DNA of 25,286 nt, taken from positions 1 to 25,286 of the forward strand of contig CAZEAN010000084.1 in NCBI GenBank assembly GCA_964510225.1, read 5' to 3'. This DNA is from CAZEAN01 sp964510225. GTDB taxonomy: Bacteria; Planctomycetota; Planctomycetia; Isosphaerales; Isosphaeraceae. The position numbers and the translations under genes were made by a program. The notes beneath the pieces were generated by a model. The model saw nothing but the letters and a program-made list of their open reading frames with translations. It did no database searches and was not told the DNA's origin. Shown in pieces: positions 1 through 8,357 of the stretch. Within the stretch, counting starts at the first letter, position 1. Every line of letters starts with the position of its first letter.

Positions 1-1090
1 GGACAAGTCGATCGGCCTGAGTGGCGTCGGGTGGGATTAATCGAGGTCCCGTATTGCCGGAAACGGGGTCCCCCGCTTCTTGTTCCAACTGCGTCGCTTG
101 GATCACTTGTGTGTCGGAGCTGGCACCTCGGAACGGTTGCTGGGTAATGTTGGGTGGCGAAGGGTCAATCTCAGGTAGATTACCGGGTGCTGGTTGCTGG
201 GGTTCTTGCTGGCTCGCGTAAGCTGGATTGTTCTCAAGTGATGGAACTTGGGGAAGGACTCCCATTCCTGGATCAAACTCCGGTCGCGGCAACTCGGTCG
301 CCGGAGCTTCCATCACGGGGTTTGTACTGTACTGATCCGCAGTATCGAACTGATTGATTGTTGGCTCGTCGCCGATCGGAGGGAAGGGATCAGCCCTGTT
401 TTCGGAAAGTTGATCTGATGGGATCGTTGGGAATCCGGGTTCGTCGGGGAAGATGGTGGGGCTTGGTTCAGCAGATCCAGTCGTTGTGTCACCTTCCACC
501 ACGGGGTCTGTGAACGTTTCGAGATTGTTTTCGGGGTAAGAAGGAGGAATCACGCTGAGGTTGCTTGGATGGGGAAACGCCACCGGAAGGCCGCTCTCCG
601 AACTCAAGCTGGGCAGATTGTTCTCAGCAAACGGATCAGGCTCTCTGAACTCGGGATCCGAGCTTTCTTGTTCTAATCCGATGAGGCTTGCATCGTTGTC
701 CGGGAGGATAGACCCCGATGGAATAGGATCGGGGATCGGCGGAATTGCCGATTCGTCGAACTGCGCAGGATTTGGCTTCGATGTGAGCCTAGTTGATTCA
801 TTGAGCGGTGGCGGCGTGACCTCTGGCTTGACAACGTCCAATGGCGGTGGGACGGGTTGTGATTCGGGGCGGTTCGGTCTGTCGTAGTCCGTTGTGCCGT
901 CGTTCGTAAGTGGTTTTGTTGGTAGTTGAGGCGGTACAACGGTTGGGCGTTGACTTCCGACTCCCTGTCCGTTGGCTATGGTACGATTGATTTCTTGGCT
1001 CTGGGCGTGGACAGCGCGTGCAACGATCCAACGGGCACCCACCGCGATCGCCAAGACGATGGCCGCATACGAAACGAAACGTCGGGTCAT
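1..1090 (-). CDS. Proline-rich secreted or membrane-anchored protein (C-terminus beyond left edge)
   Basis: I read this frame by hand: it is open from the ATG at 1090 to the left edge without a stop, so at least 363 residues are present and the C-terminus is missing. The protein starts MTRRFVSYAAIVLAIAVGAR, a basic n-region plus hydrophobic core, and an AHAQS-type site follows at about residue 30. This fits a signal peptide or signal anchor. The rest is low-complexity and rich in Pro, Ser, Asn, Asp and Glu (for example QPVPPPLDVVKPEVTPPPL near residue 80), with no recognisable domain. It is probably an extracytoplasmic linker or stalk whose folded domain lies outside the window. A GGGGA stretch upstream of the ATG could be the ribosome-binding site. 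It is divergent from the gene at 1675. The family is unrecognised. Long uninterrupted reading and biased composition favour a real gene. Confidence 0.7.
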   Translation of the reverse strand, partial: MTRRFVSYAAIVLAIAVGARWIVARAVHAQSQEINRTIANGQGVGSQRPTVVPPQLPTKPLTNDGTTDYDRPNRPESQPVPPPLDVVKPEVTPPPLNESTRLTSKPNPAQFDESAIPPIPDPIPSGSILPDNDASLIGLEQESSDPEFREPDPFAENNLPSLSSESGLPVAFPHPSNLSVIPPSYPENNLETFTDPVVEGDTTTGSAEPSPTIFPDEPGFPTIPSDQLSENRADPFPPIGDEPTINQFDTADQYSTNPVMEAPATELPRPEFDPGMGVLPQVPSLENNPAYASQQEPQQPAPGNLPEIDPSPPNITQQPFRGASSDTQVIQATQLEQEAGDPVSGNTGPRLIPPDATQADRLV

Positions 1091-1674
1091 GACAGGGTCC
1101 CCATCCTTGGGCATCGACCCGGGTCGACGTCGATGGAGGCGGTGCTCGGGCTTCCTCCGAGCGGCCAGAACCGGAACGGACGACTCCGTAAGGTCATATC
1201 ATTCCAGGAACGATCGTGCGCGCTTGATCGCCGTAAGGGTGTCATAGCCGAAACGGCGATCGATCGGAACCCCGAATCAACAAGTTCTTTACCACGATTC
1301 CAACAGCGTTTTGGGCTTGTACCGGACTCTAACAGAGAACCCACGTGTCGACACCAGAGAACTGGTGGTTCAAGCGGTAAGGTATCCGGAAATCTTGCCG
1401 TCGTTGTCCTATTCTTGATTTTATAACTGCATGAATCACTAAGGTTTAGGTGGATCCTCTCTCTCGATTTGCAGCAGTGGCACGACGACTGCTTAGGAAA
1501 GTTGTACAACCCGAACGGCAAGAAGCCTGTCGCTCCCAGGAAGGGTACTTCGGGTCGATCGGCAGACGTATCGGGCCATTGGGCTCGACCCGAATCGAGG
1601 CCGATGGTTCGGAAAATGCCAGCACATGCTTCAATGAGCCCACAACCTGTTAATCGACTGATGGGAGTTCATCG
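1091..1674. other. Divergent intergenic region, no convincing gene
   Basis: This 584-bp gap separates the left-edge minus-strand gene from the small secreted protein gene at 1675. Several short open frames cross it on both strands, but their translations are Arg/Ser-rich without domain features, and they lack ribosome-binding sites. A weak inverted repeat (CGGGTCGA at 1551-1558 against TCGACCCG at 1585-1592) lies about 80-120 bp before the 1675 start. I see no clear tRNA, riboswitch or sigma-70 promoter. Confidence 0.5.
1663..1667 (+). promoter_or_regulatory. Shine-Dalgarno site for the gene at 1675
   Basis: GGGAG lies seven bases before the ATG at 1675. It supports that start for the small secreted protein. 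Confidence 0.6.
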
Positions 1675-2004
1675 ATGACTCTGAAACGGATCGCGATCCT
1701 TGGTGTGGTCACCGCCGCAAGTCTCTTGATCGTTGGAACCGAATCAGCCCAGGCGCAACGCTATGGGTATGGTTATGGCTATGGAAACGGGTTTCGGTCG
1801 GTACCACGAAGCAGCTTCAACTTTAGTATCGGGGTCACCAAGTCCAACGGCTTCTACGGAACGGGCTTTGGCTACCGGTCCTATCCAAAGTCACCCTACT
1901 TCAGAGGCCCTGGATTTGGCGCCTTGCCACGATCTGGTTTCCGCTACGGCTATGGCCGGGGCGGGGGATACCGTTATGGCCGCCGCGGCTATTGCTATCC
2001 CTAA
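1675..2004 (+). CDS. Small secreted Gly/Tyr/Arg-rich protein
   Basis: The 109-residue product begins with a classical Sec signal peptide (MTLKRIAILGVVTAASLLIV...), and an AQA-Q cleavage site falls near residue 28. The mature part, about 80 residues, is dominated by Tyr, Gly, Arg, Phe, Ser and Pro. It has a YGYGYGYGNG block right after the signal and a second GYGRGGGYRYGRRGY block at the C-terminus. There is one cysteine, near the end. No enzyme motif is present. Such short, strongly basic, aromatic and glycine-rich exported proteins are probably structural or envelope-associated, but the function is unknown. The start is supported by GGGAG seven bases upstream. The gene stands alone: the left neighbour is divergent, and a strong hairpin terminator follows about 40 bp after the stop. 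Confidence 0.75.
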   Translation: MTLKRIAILGVVTAASLLIVGTESAQAQRYGYGYGYGNGFRSVPRSSFNFSIGVTKSNGFYGTGFGYRSYPKSPYFRGPGFGALPRSGFRYGYGRGGGYRYGRRGYCYP

Positions 2005-2044
2005 TGCCCGAGTAGAAAGATTTTAACGGGATCTCAGCGCAGAC

Positions 2045-2076
2045 GCCGAGGTAAGCCTGGCTTACCTCGGCTCTTT
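2045..2076 (+). terminator. Rho-independent terminator
   Basis: GCCGAGGTAAGCC (2045-2057) and GGCTTACCTCGGC (2059-2071) are perfect 13-base complements separated by one base, giving a long stem with a tight loop. TCTTT follows the stem. The position fits the end of the 1675 gene transcript. The minus-strand protease gene also ends nearby (2105), so the hairpin may separate the convergent units, although there is no T-run on that strand. Confidence 0.8.
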
Positions 2077-2104
2077 ATCTGGGATGGCCAGGGCCCTTCG
2101 TTGG

Positions 2105-3187
2105 TCAGGAACGATCGGAGCGATTTCGGTACTTGTGGCTCACACGGACTAGAAATCGCTGTTCTTCACTTGAAAGTGAGTCACGACCCTCTGAATGAAT
2201 CTTGGCGAGAATCTCGTCCATCCGTTGTTCTTCGGCAGCCTGTTGAGCGACTCGACGCCGACGCCTTGCCTCAGAGCGTCGACGTCGCCAACGAGTGAGC
2301 GCACTCTCCTGATAGGGCCGGACTTTAGGACCGCTCCCTTCAAGGCTTGTGTAGCCCTCCGAAAAGTCGTAGCCGAAGAGATTGTCGTCGATCTCACTCC
2401 CTTCTTCGATCATCCAAGACTCACGTCGGACCATAATCTCAAAGAGAAATGCGAGTGAAATCAAGCTGAACCCACCGACCTCTCGGCCCAAGAGGATCCG
2501 CGCTAGTCCGATGATTCCAAGGAGAACCGCACAGGTCCGCGCGGTCCAGGGAGCAATCAAGCCATCTCGGGTCGAGACCAAAGCGGGCTGGGCAAGATAA
2601 GCTCTAAGTGCGCGACCACCATCCATGGGAATGGCAGGGATCAGATTGGCGAGGAAAACGAGCCAGTTCAAAAAGCCAAACCAACCGATCCACCAGATGA
2701 TGCCGAAGGTTTTGACCGGTTCACCGTTGACCGTCGGAGCACCATTGCCTTCACCATTGTAGCCAAAGGGATAAAGAACCATCTGCGCATCGGCGAAAAG
2801 CAGGCCGATGTAGATGAAAGCTGCGAGCAGAAGATTGACCAACGGTCCCATGAGGGCGACCGTAATCGCCTCTCTGCTGTTCGAAATGGTCGAAGGGACC
2901 GATCGCACCAAATTCCCGAGCGGCCAGAGATTGATCTCGCCAGGTTCCAAGCCGAATCGATATGCCGCAGCGCAGTGACCTGCCTCATGGATCAAGAGCA
3001 CGATGATCAGAAGGCTAAGCCAGGCCGCTGTTTCACCCAAGTGCGTGAGACGGTCGGTCTCTTCATCGCCAATGGCGATTGCAAAAAAGAGTCGGAAGCA
3101 AATAAAGAGGATCAGCGTTAGGTGGGCCCTAAGTGAGACACCGGCCCAACGGCCCAACGGGATCGACCACGATAGCGGATCGGTCAT
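2105..3187 (-). CDS. Site-2 protease family (M50) membrane metalloprotease with DUF6576-like C-terminus
   Basis: This 360-residue multi-pass membrane protein carries the M50 zinc protease signatures. HEAGH (residues 67-71) inside a hydrophobic helix supplies two histidine ligands and the catalytic glutamate. NLIPAIPMDGGR (181-192) supplies the conserved Asp ligand. Hydrophobic segments lie near residues 22-40, 55-75, 108-133 and 165-185, with another pair at 210-245. After about residue 295 the protein becomes a basic cytoplasmic tail (RRRRSEARRRRR). It ends with a short domain of the form MDEILAKIHSEGRDSLSSEE..., which resembles the DUF6576 tail found on some rhomboid and M50 proteins. The family cleaves transmembrane substrates, often anti-sigma factors, but no substrate can be named here. 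It is probably monocistronic: nothing co-directional lies close by. Confidence 0.88.
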   Translation of the reverse strand: MTDPLSWSIPLGRWAGVSLRAHLTLILFICFRLFFAIAIGDEETDRLTHLGETAAWLSLLIIVLLIHEAGHCAAAYRFGLEPGEINLWPLGNLVRSVPSTISNSREAITVALMGPLVNLLLAAFIYIGLLFADAQMVLYPFGYNGEGNGAPTVNGEPVKTFGIIWWIGWFGFLNWLVFLANLIPAIPMDGGRALRAYLAQPALVSTRDGLIAPWTARTCAVLLGIIGLARILLGREVGGFSLISLAFLFEIMVRRESWMIEEGSEIDDNLFGYDFSEGYTSLEGSGPKVRPYQESALTRWRRRRSEARRRRRVAQQAAEEQRMDEILAKIHSEGRDSLSSEEQRFLVRVSHKYRNRSDRS

Positions 3188-3714
3188 TTTTTACCACTCA
3201 CGGATCGGGTCCCGATCAAAGGCTGTCATCGTCCATGAAGGTTCTATGTTGAGTGTAGCAATCGTGTACAGAAGAAGCAACGTTTGCGCTAGCGATCATC
3301 GATCAGATCAGGGATCGGAGGGGGCGTGATCGAGCCGATTTGTATCGTGCTGAGGTGATTGCCCAAGCCCTTGCAGAGTTGGTAATTTGGGATCGCCCGA
3401 CTCCCCATCATCGTTGAAACGTTGTTCAAGAGCCTATTGAGCCTGAGGGGCCACGATTTCTTCAAGCGGCAGGAGAGAGCGAGCAATACTCCCTCCCGGC
3501 TTGGTGTTTAGTTGGTCAATATAACTAAGTTTTTATGGCTAGAGGCCAGTGCGATGCAGTATATAAAGTAAACCGAGACAGTCGACAAACCAGAGAGCCC
3601 GAGGGAGGATCGCGAAGCTCATGATGCCGATTCCCGACAGGACGATAAATACTACATCGAGAATCGGACATCGATTGACAGGGTAATTGCTTGGGGCGGG
3701 TCATTCTGAGGATT
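3188..3714. other. Intergenic region, no convincing gene
   Basis: This stretch of about 530 bp lies between the start of the M50 gene and the stop of the DUF1552 gene. It holds the palindrome at 3203-3217, a cluster of five GATC sites at 3294-3331, and one tiny hydrophobic minus-strand open frame (3539-3622, 27 codons) that I do not annotate as a gene. I see no tRNA, repeat array or clear terminator for the DUF1552 transcript. Confidence 0.5.
3203..3217. promoter_or_regulatory. Palindrome just upstream of the M50 protease gene
   Basis: GATCGGG-T-CCCGATC is a perfect 7-base inverted repeat with a one-base centre. It ends 16 bases before the start codon at 3187, in the probable leader or promoter of the protease gene. 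It could be an operator or a small leader hairpin. No regulator is assigned. Confidence 0.3.
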
Positions 3715-5073
3715 CTAAGCGAGAAGCTCTGACGGTAGCTCGGTAGTCTCGGCGAACCGATCGACTGGGACATTCATTGCTTGTAGAGTTGCGAGATGGA
3801 CTTTGGAGAGCGACGTCTCGCGCCGGAATCGTACGAGCTGGCCGGTTTCGAAAGCACCTCCAGCACGACCTGCAAGGATCAAGGGTAAGCTCTCTTCGGC
3901 ATGGTTGTGACCATCCGCAAGACTTGAGCCGTAGAGGATCGATGCGCGATCGAGTAGCGTTTCACCCTCCTCCTCAATCGAATGGAGACGCCCAAGAAAG
4001 TATGCCACTTGAGCGTGGTGCCAACTGACGACTCGATCGTACATCTCTCGCTTTTCGGCCACTGAGTTCCAAGACGTCATGCCGTCATCATCTTCGGTCC
4101 GCCCTGATGCATTCTTCCAATGAGAGAGAGCATGCCAGGTACCTTGGACACCGTCGATGAAGTTGCAATAACGATTGCTCTGCCCGTGGTCGAGCATAAA
4201 GGTAGCGACTCGGGTCGCATCGGCCCAGAAGCCGAGGACGACCATGTCGAGCATGAGCCGAACATACTCTTGGTGATCATCGGGGATCCCAGCATTGGGA
4301 CGTCGGAGCTGGTCTCGGAGTGCAGGATTGGAAGCAGCACGATCGACTTGCCGATCGGCGAAATCTAACCGACGCTCGACACTCCGGATCGATTCCAGGT
4401 ACTCGTCGACCTTCCGATTGTCCGTCGGACCAAGACTCCGTTGCAGGCTCTTGGCATCCTCCAAGACCCGATCCAGGATAGATCGACGCATCACTCCTTT
4501 CGTGCTGGTTCGGAACATCCGGTCGAAAATAACACGCGGCTCGACCTCTCGAGGAAGTGGTGTCCGATTATTTGCCCACGAGAGACTGTTCCTCGCGAGG
4601 CTTTTTGAGAAGAAACCTTCGCCAGCGGTGGAAAGCTCAAGGGAAGGCAGGAGGGTCGATTTTCCAGCGTGACTCGCGGCGATCTGATCGACCGAGATTC
4701 CACCAGAATCGATCTTGCGGCGGTCGTAAGCACCACCTGTTAGCCAGGTTGCGGTGCCGGCTGCATGACCGTTTCCGCGCGGAGTGGACATGCGTCGGAT
4801 GACCGAGAAGTGATCCTTGTATGGCTCTAGCGGTGCCATCCATTTGTTGAGCTGGAGGAGCCGCCCTTGAGAGTCGACACGCTCTGGATCCCACGATCCC
4901 TCGGCGACTCCATTCGGAAAGTAAAGGTAAGCTGCGCGGACTGGAGACGCCACCCTACTGATCGATTGAGCCGTTGCGATTGCAGGCCGCATTGATTCCA
5001 GGAATGGGAGGGCAAGTGCAACACCAGCACCTCGGAGTAGTCGCCTTCGTGAAAGTGGTCCTGAAGGGTTCAT
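3715..5073 (-). CDS. DUF1552 family exported protein
   Basis: The 452-residue product matches the DUF1552 family of Planctomycetota and related phyla. It begins with a twin-arginine-type signal (SRRRLLRGAGVALALPFLES), so it is probably exported folded through Tat. Family-typical stretches follow: RAAYLYFPNGVAEGSWDPE (about 46-65), STPRGNGHAAGTATWLTGG (about 95-113), and near the C-terminus the block SILYGSSLADGHNHAEESLPLILAG. The fold is probably alkaline phosphatase/sulfatase-like, by family analogy with DUF1501; the biochemical role is unknown. The ATG overlaps the stop of the upstream DUF1592 gene (TCAT at 5070-5073 on the plus strand), implying translational coupling. DUF1592 and DUF1552 genes are habitual neighbours, and the two products probably work together in the periplasm. 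It is the last gene of a sigma-factor-led operon. Confidence 0.9.
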   Translation of the reverse strand: MNPSGPLSRRRLLRGAGVALALPFLESMRPAIATAQSISRVASPVRAAYLYFPNGVAEGSWDPERVDSQGRLLQLNKWMAPLEPYKDHFSVIRRMSTPRGNGHAAGTATWLTGGAYDRRKIDSGGISVDQIAASHAGKSTLLPSLELSTAGEGFFSKSLARNSLSWANNRTPLPREVEPRVIFDRMFRTSTKGVMRRSILDRVLEDAKSLQRSLGPTDNRKVDEYLESIRSVERRLDFADRQVDRAASNPALRDQLRRPNAGIPDDHQEYVRLMLDMVVLGFWADATRVATFMLDHGQSNRYCNFIDGVQGTWHALSHWKNASGRTEDDDGMTSWNSVAEKREMYDRVVSWHHAQVAYFLGRLHSIEEEGETLLDRASILYGSSLADGHNHAEESLPLILAGRAGGAFETGQLVRFRRETSLSKVHLATLQAMNVPVDRFAETTELPSELLA

Positions 5074-8000
5074 CGGGTTTGCTCCTGAGTCGCTTGGATC
5101 GCGGTAAGGTCAGCATTAGGGCGTTGGCGGAAACGGAACGGTTCGCACATTACGATCGATTCTATGAGTGATTGGAAATGATCACCGTTATTTCTGGTTC
5201 TGGTAATGATCTCTCGGAGAGCCGCTTCATCACGATAATCGATTTGACGGCCCAGAGCGAAAGTCATCATCTTGAGCGCTGTCTGTCGGATGAGGTCATC
5301 ACTCCGCTCTTCAAGGAGCACAGCCTTGAGTCCATCTGGCCCTTGGAACGTGGTACCGTTAGGGAGTTGGCCACGGTCATCGATTCTCCGTCGACCCCTC
5401 CGAGGACGCCAGCGACCAAAATAATCGAAACCTTCAAGGCTAAAACCGAGTGGATCGATCTGGCTATGGCATGCTGCACAGTTAGGATTCCGACGGTGGA
5501 GTTCCATTTTCTGGCGGAACGAGAGGCGCTCATTTTCCTCCACCTCTTCCGAAAGCTCGCTGACATTTGGCGGTGGTGGTGGTGGTGGTGTACCGAGGAG
5601 TGTATCAAGGATCCAGTGACCGCGGACAACAGGGCTTGTCCTCCCTGGGAATGAAGTGACGGCAAGGATGCTCCCTTGTCCGAGGAGACCTCCTCTGATG
5701 CTGTCTTCGAGGTTTACCCGTCGCATTGTCGTCCCATCGATCCCCTCGACCCGATAGAACCGCGCGAGTTCTTCGTTTAAGAAGGTGTAGTTGGCGTCAA
5801 CGAGCGTTGTGATCGGCTTGTTGTCTTGGATCAATGAGTGAAAGAAAAGGGCAGTTTCCTCCTTCATCGATTCGATGAGGGTGTCGGTACACCAAGGATT
5901 ATCAATCGGGTCGGGTCGGTTGCCGATTCCGAGTCGATCTACACCGAGCCACTGGCTCGCTAGTACTGAGCCAAGAGTTGCTGCTTTGGGGTCATCGAGC
6001 ATTCGTTGGACTTCCGACTTCAAGACGGAGGGTTGATTCAACTCTCCTCGTGAGGCAAGATCGAAAAGCCGGTCGTCGGGCATGGAAGCCCAAAGAAAGT
6101 AAGAGAGCCGTGACGCCAGCGAGTAGTCATCGACGGCGATCGATTCATCGGTACCAGGGTCGGGTTCCAGGTGCATCAGGAACTTTGGCGAGACGAGAAT
6201 CGCTGGGAGTACACCAACGATCGCCTCCCGAAAGGAACTTGATTCACCACGAATTTCATCGAAGAGTCCGAGTGTCTGGCTGATTTCGTTGGCGTTTGGG
6301 GGGCGACGCCAAGCGCGGAGAAGGAAGCGTTTGAAGATCGCCTCGGCAGCCACCTGTTCTGTCGTTTCCGCGTTGGGTTCGGCGACAAACACTAGTTGTG
6401 ATGCCCGCCGTTGAGCTGGTGTTTGTGGTACGGACGGTAGTGCTGCGGCGACCACATCTTCAGCCCCCGCAAGATAGGCTTCCATTAGGAGTGGTTGGAG
6501 AAACAACGTCTCTGCACTGTTTGTGAAGCCTGATTCACCACTGAGATCGTCAGGAAACCTTCGAGAAGGGAAGAGTCCTGGGCTTCCAAAAAGATCCTGA
6601 ACCGTTCGGTCATACTCAATATTGGTTAACCGGCGTGCAGGGACAAAACCGGGGGAACGGACAGTACTGTAGTCGAAATCAATGATCTCGTGGTGGAGAT
6701 GGGCGACCATCGACCGTCGCTCCGACTCCTCTGGTCCTTCAACTGACTCCGGAGGCATGGAGCGATTCCGAAGCTGCTCCAAGATGTTACGCCACTGTTC
6801 ACGATTCTTCGCCAATGGTTTTTCCTGGAGAAGTTGCTCGATGTTGAGATCCCCCTCCATCGCGATACTCCCATGACAGTCGGTACAGAAGATCTCGAGG
6901 AGAGGACGAGTGACTGCCTCGAAATCTTCATTGGCTGCCAATGTCAAGTCGTCGGGAGTGAGTTCAATCGGTAAGGCTGCAGGATCAGACAAGAGGCCAG
7001 CCGATGGATCTGTACTTCCGGGGAGTTCGGACTCATCGACTTCACCGAGTTCGATCCGGAGACTCTGAATGATCAGTTCGAGGTGTCGTACCCGTTCCTC
7101 ATCACCATCGTTGTGAGCTTCCTGGAGCGCTTCTTGACGCTCGATTAGTTCACGATTGAGGGAGAGTTGTTCCTCGAGTTCCTCGACACGTTCTTCAAGT
7201 GCCTCACGGACGTCGTAATCGTCAGGGTCGATCGTTGGGATTCGCTCGAGAGCCTTGATCAACTCTTCGGTGAGATCACGGATTTCAACGATCCGCCCGA
7301 TCCGATCGGCATCCGCCTCGGTGTCGAGAAGAGCGCGTTCTAGATTCAGTCGTTCGGCATCGAACCGCAGCTCATCGAGCCAACCTTGCGACTCGATTTC
7401 TTCTTCAATTGCTTCGAGACGTTCGATTGCCGATCCAATCTGAGTTTCATCACCCGAGTCTTCGGCTTCTTCGAGGTTCTCGATGGCTTCAACAAGCTTT
7501 ACATATCGAGCAATAGTTTTGCTCCTGTGGGATACTTCGAGTTCGGAGATCTGAATGTCGCGTTGAAGTTCAAGGTTCTCTTCGTCGCTGAGCTCGTTCT
7601 GCTCGTCCCGGAGTTCCTTCAGTCGTTCTTCAAGCTCGCTCTGGTCGTTGCGGAGGAATCGTAAAATCTCCCGAGGAGACTCGGGTTCCTCGAATTCTTC
7701 CTCCTCTTCAAACTCTTCCTCTTCTTCACTCTCTTCCTCGAACTCATCAAACTCATCACGTTCATGAAGGTACTCGGAGAGTTCTCCCGCAACAATTTGG
7801 CGACGGTTTCGCTCCCGATGATCCAGTTCGTGCCCAAACTCGCGCACATTCCGGCGGAGCATTTCGAGTTCGGCACGATCGATCCGGAGCCGACGTTCGA
7901 AGAGGTCGTCAACGAGGTCTTCGATCTCCGACTGGAGTTTGATCCGAGCTTCCTGATCGCTGGATTCATGGAACTGTTCGGCCAGTTGGTCCAGTTCGAG

Positions 8001-8357
8001 TTCAACTCGCTGAATCTCCAAGAAACTCTCGGCGAGGTCGGCATCAAAATCTTCCCGGAGTCCCCAATAGCGTTCTGCGAGGAAGACCATGTGTTCCCGG
8101 AGTTCCTCGGCTTCGTCTTCATCTTCCTTGAGGAGTGCGGTGTAGCGTTCGACGAAGTCGGGTAACCGATTCTGAAGAAATTGATCGACTCTGCGTTCAA
8201 AGTCGCCTTCCTCTTCAGACCGTTCGTGGACTTCGATCTCAGCCGTCTGTTCGTCGGGCTCGGCCTGCTGGGTCTCGGCGATGGAGACCCAGACGGCAAC
8301 CGTCGTGATTAACGTTGCCGCAAGCCAGAGAATCCAGATCCGATTTGGTTTCCTCAT
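5070..8357 (-). CDS. Giant DUF1592-type cytochrome protein with an N-terminal coiled coil
   Basis: This 1095-residue protein has an N-terminal hydrophobic segment (residues 8-26, signal peptide or anchor). About 400 residues of highly charged, Glu-rich predicted coiled coil follow (about 40-440), including an acidic run at 202-225. The family core comes next: a c-type heme motif CTDCH (491-495), then DUF1587 (about 570-635), DUF1595 (about 665-730), DUF1592 (about 740-865), DUF1588 (about 880-975) with a polyproline run and a second CAACH motif (960-964), and DUF1585 (about 1000-1075). The family is abundant in Planctomycetota, exported and presumed heme-binding; the substrate is unknown. Usual members lack such a long coiled coil, so this one is unusually large. 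It overlaps both neighbours by 4 bp (8354-8357 and 5070-5073), showing tight coupling to the membrane protein before it and the DUF1552 gene after it. Confidence 0.9.
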   Translation of the reverse strand: MRKPNRIWILWLAATLITTVAVWVSIAETQQAEPDEQTAEIEVHERSEEEGDFERRVDQFLQNRLPDFVERYTALLKEDEDEAEELREHMVFLAERYWGLREDFDADLAESFLEIQRVELELDQLAEQFHESSDQEARIKLQSEIEDLVDDLFERRLRIDRAELEMLRRNVREFGHELDHRERNRRQIVAGELSEYLHERDEFDEFEEESEEEEEFEEEEEFEEPESPREILRFLRNDQSELEERLKELRDEQNELSDEENLELQRDIQISELEVSHRSKTIARYVKLVEAIENLEEAEDSGDETQIGSAIERLEAIEEEIESQGWLDELRFDAERLNLERALLDTEADADRIGRIVEIRDLTEELIKALERIPTIDPDDYDVREALEERVEELEEQLSLNRELIERQEALQEAHNDGDEERVRHLELIIQSLRIELGEVDESELPGSTDPSAGLLSDPAALPIELTPDDLTLAANEDFEAVTRPLLEIFCTDCHGSIAMEGDLNIEQLLQEKPLAKNREQWRNILEQLRNRSMPPESVEGPEESERRSMVAHLHHEIIDFDYSTVRSPGFVPARRLTNIEYDRTVQDLFGSPGLFPSRRFPDDLSGESGFTNSAETLFLQPLLMEAYLAGAEDVVAAALPSVPQTPAQRRASQLVFVAEPNAETTEQVAAEAIFKRFLLRAWRRPPNANEISQTLGLFDEIRGESSSFREAIVGVLPAILVSPKFLMHLEPDPGTDESIAVDDYSLASRLSYFLWASMPDDRLFDLASRGELNQPSVLKSEVQRMLDDPKAATLGSVLASQWLGVDRLGIGNRPDPIDNPWCTDTLIESMKEETALFFHSLIQDNKPITTLVDANYTFLNEELARFYRVEGIDGTTMRRVNLEDSIRGGLLGQGSILAVTSFPGRTSPVVRGHWILDTLLGTPPPPPPPNVSELSEEVEENERLSFRQKMELHRRNPNCAACHSQIDPLGFSLEGFDYFGRWRPRRGRRRIDDRGQLPNGTTFQGPDGLKAVLLEERSDDLIRQTALKMMTFALGRQIDYRDEAALREIITRTRNNGDHFQSLIESIVMCEPFRFRQRPNADLTAIQATQEQTR

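Noticed and set aside
926..1521. Overlapping plus- and minus-strand open frames (166 and 144 codons) in the first divergent region
   Set aside because: Translations are Arg/Ser/Pro-rich without domain features or signal sequences, lack ribosome-binding sites and partly overlap the left-edge gene. They look like chance open frames.
3539..3622. Minus-strand 27-codon hydrophobic open frame (MSFAILPRALWFVDCLGLLY...) about 90 bp after the DUF1552 stop
   Set aside because: Suggestive of a small membrane protein, but very short, with only a weak GGGAA upstream. No independent evidence, so not annotated; conservation in relatives would change this.
5172..5654. 160-codon plus-strand frame antisense to the DUF1592 gene with a Trp run
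   Set aside because: The Trp run is simply the reverse complement of the polyproline codons of DUF1588; no gene features.
7619..8299. 226-codon minus-strand frame overlapping the coiled coil of the DUF1592 gene
   Set aside because: It is the shifted frame of the repetitive Glu-rich coding region, so its length follows from codon bias. Its translation is Ser/Asn/Arg-rich without motifs.
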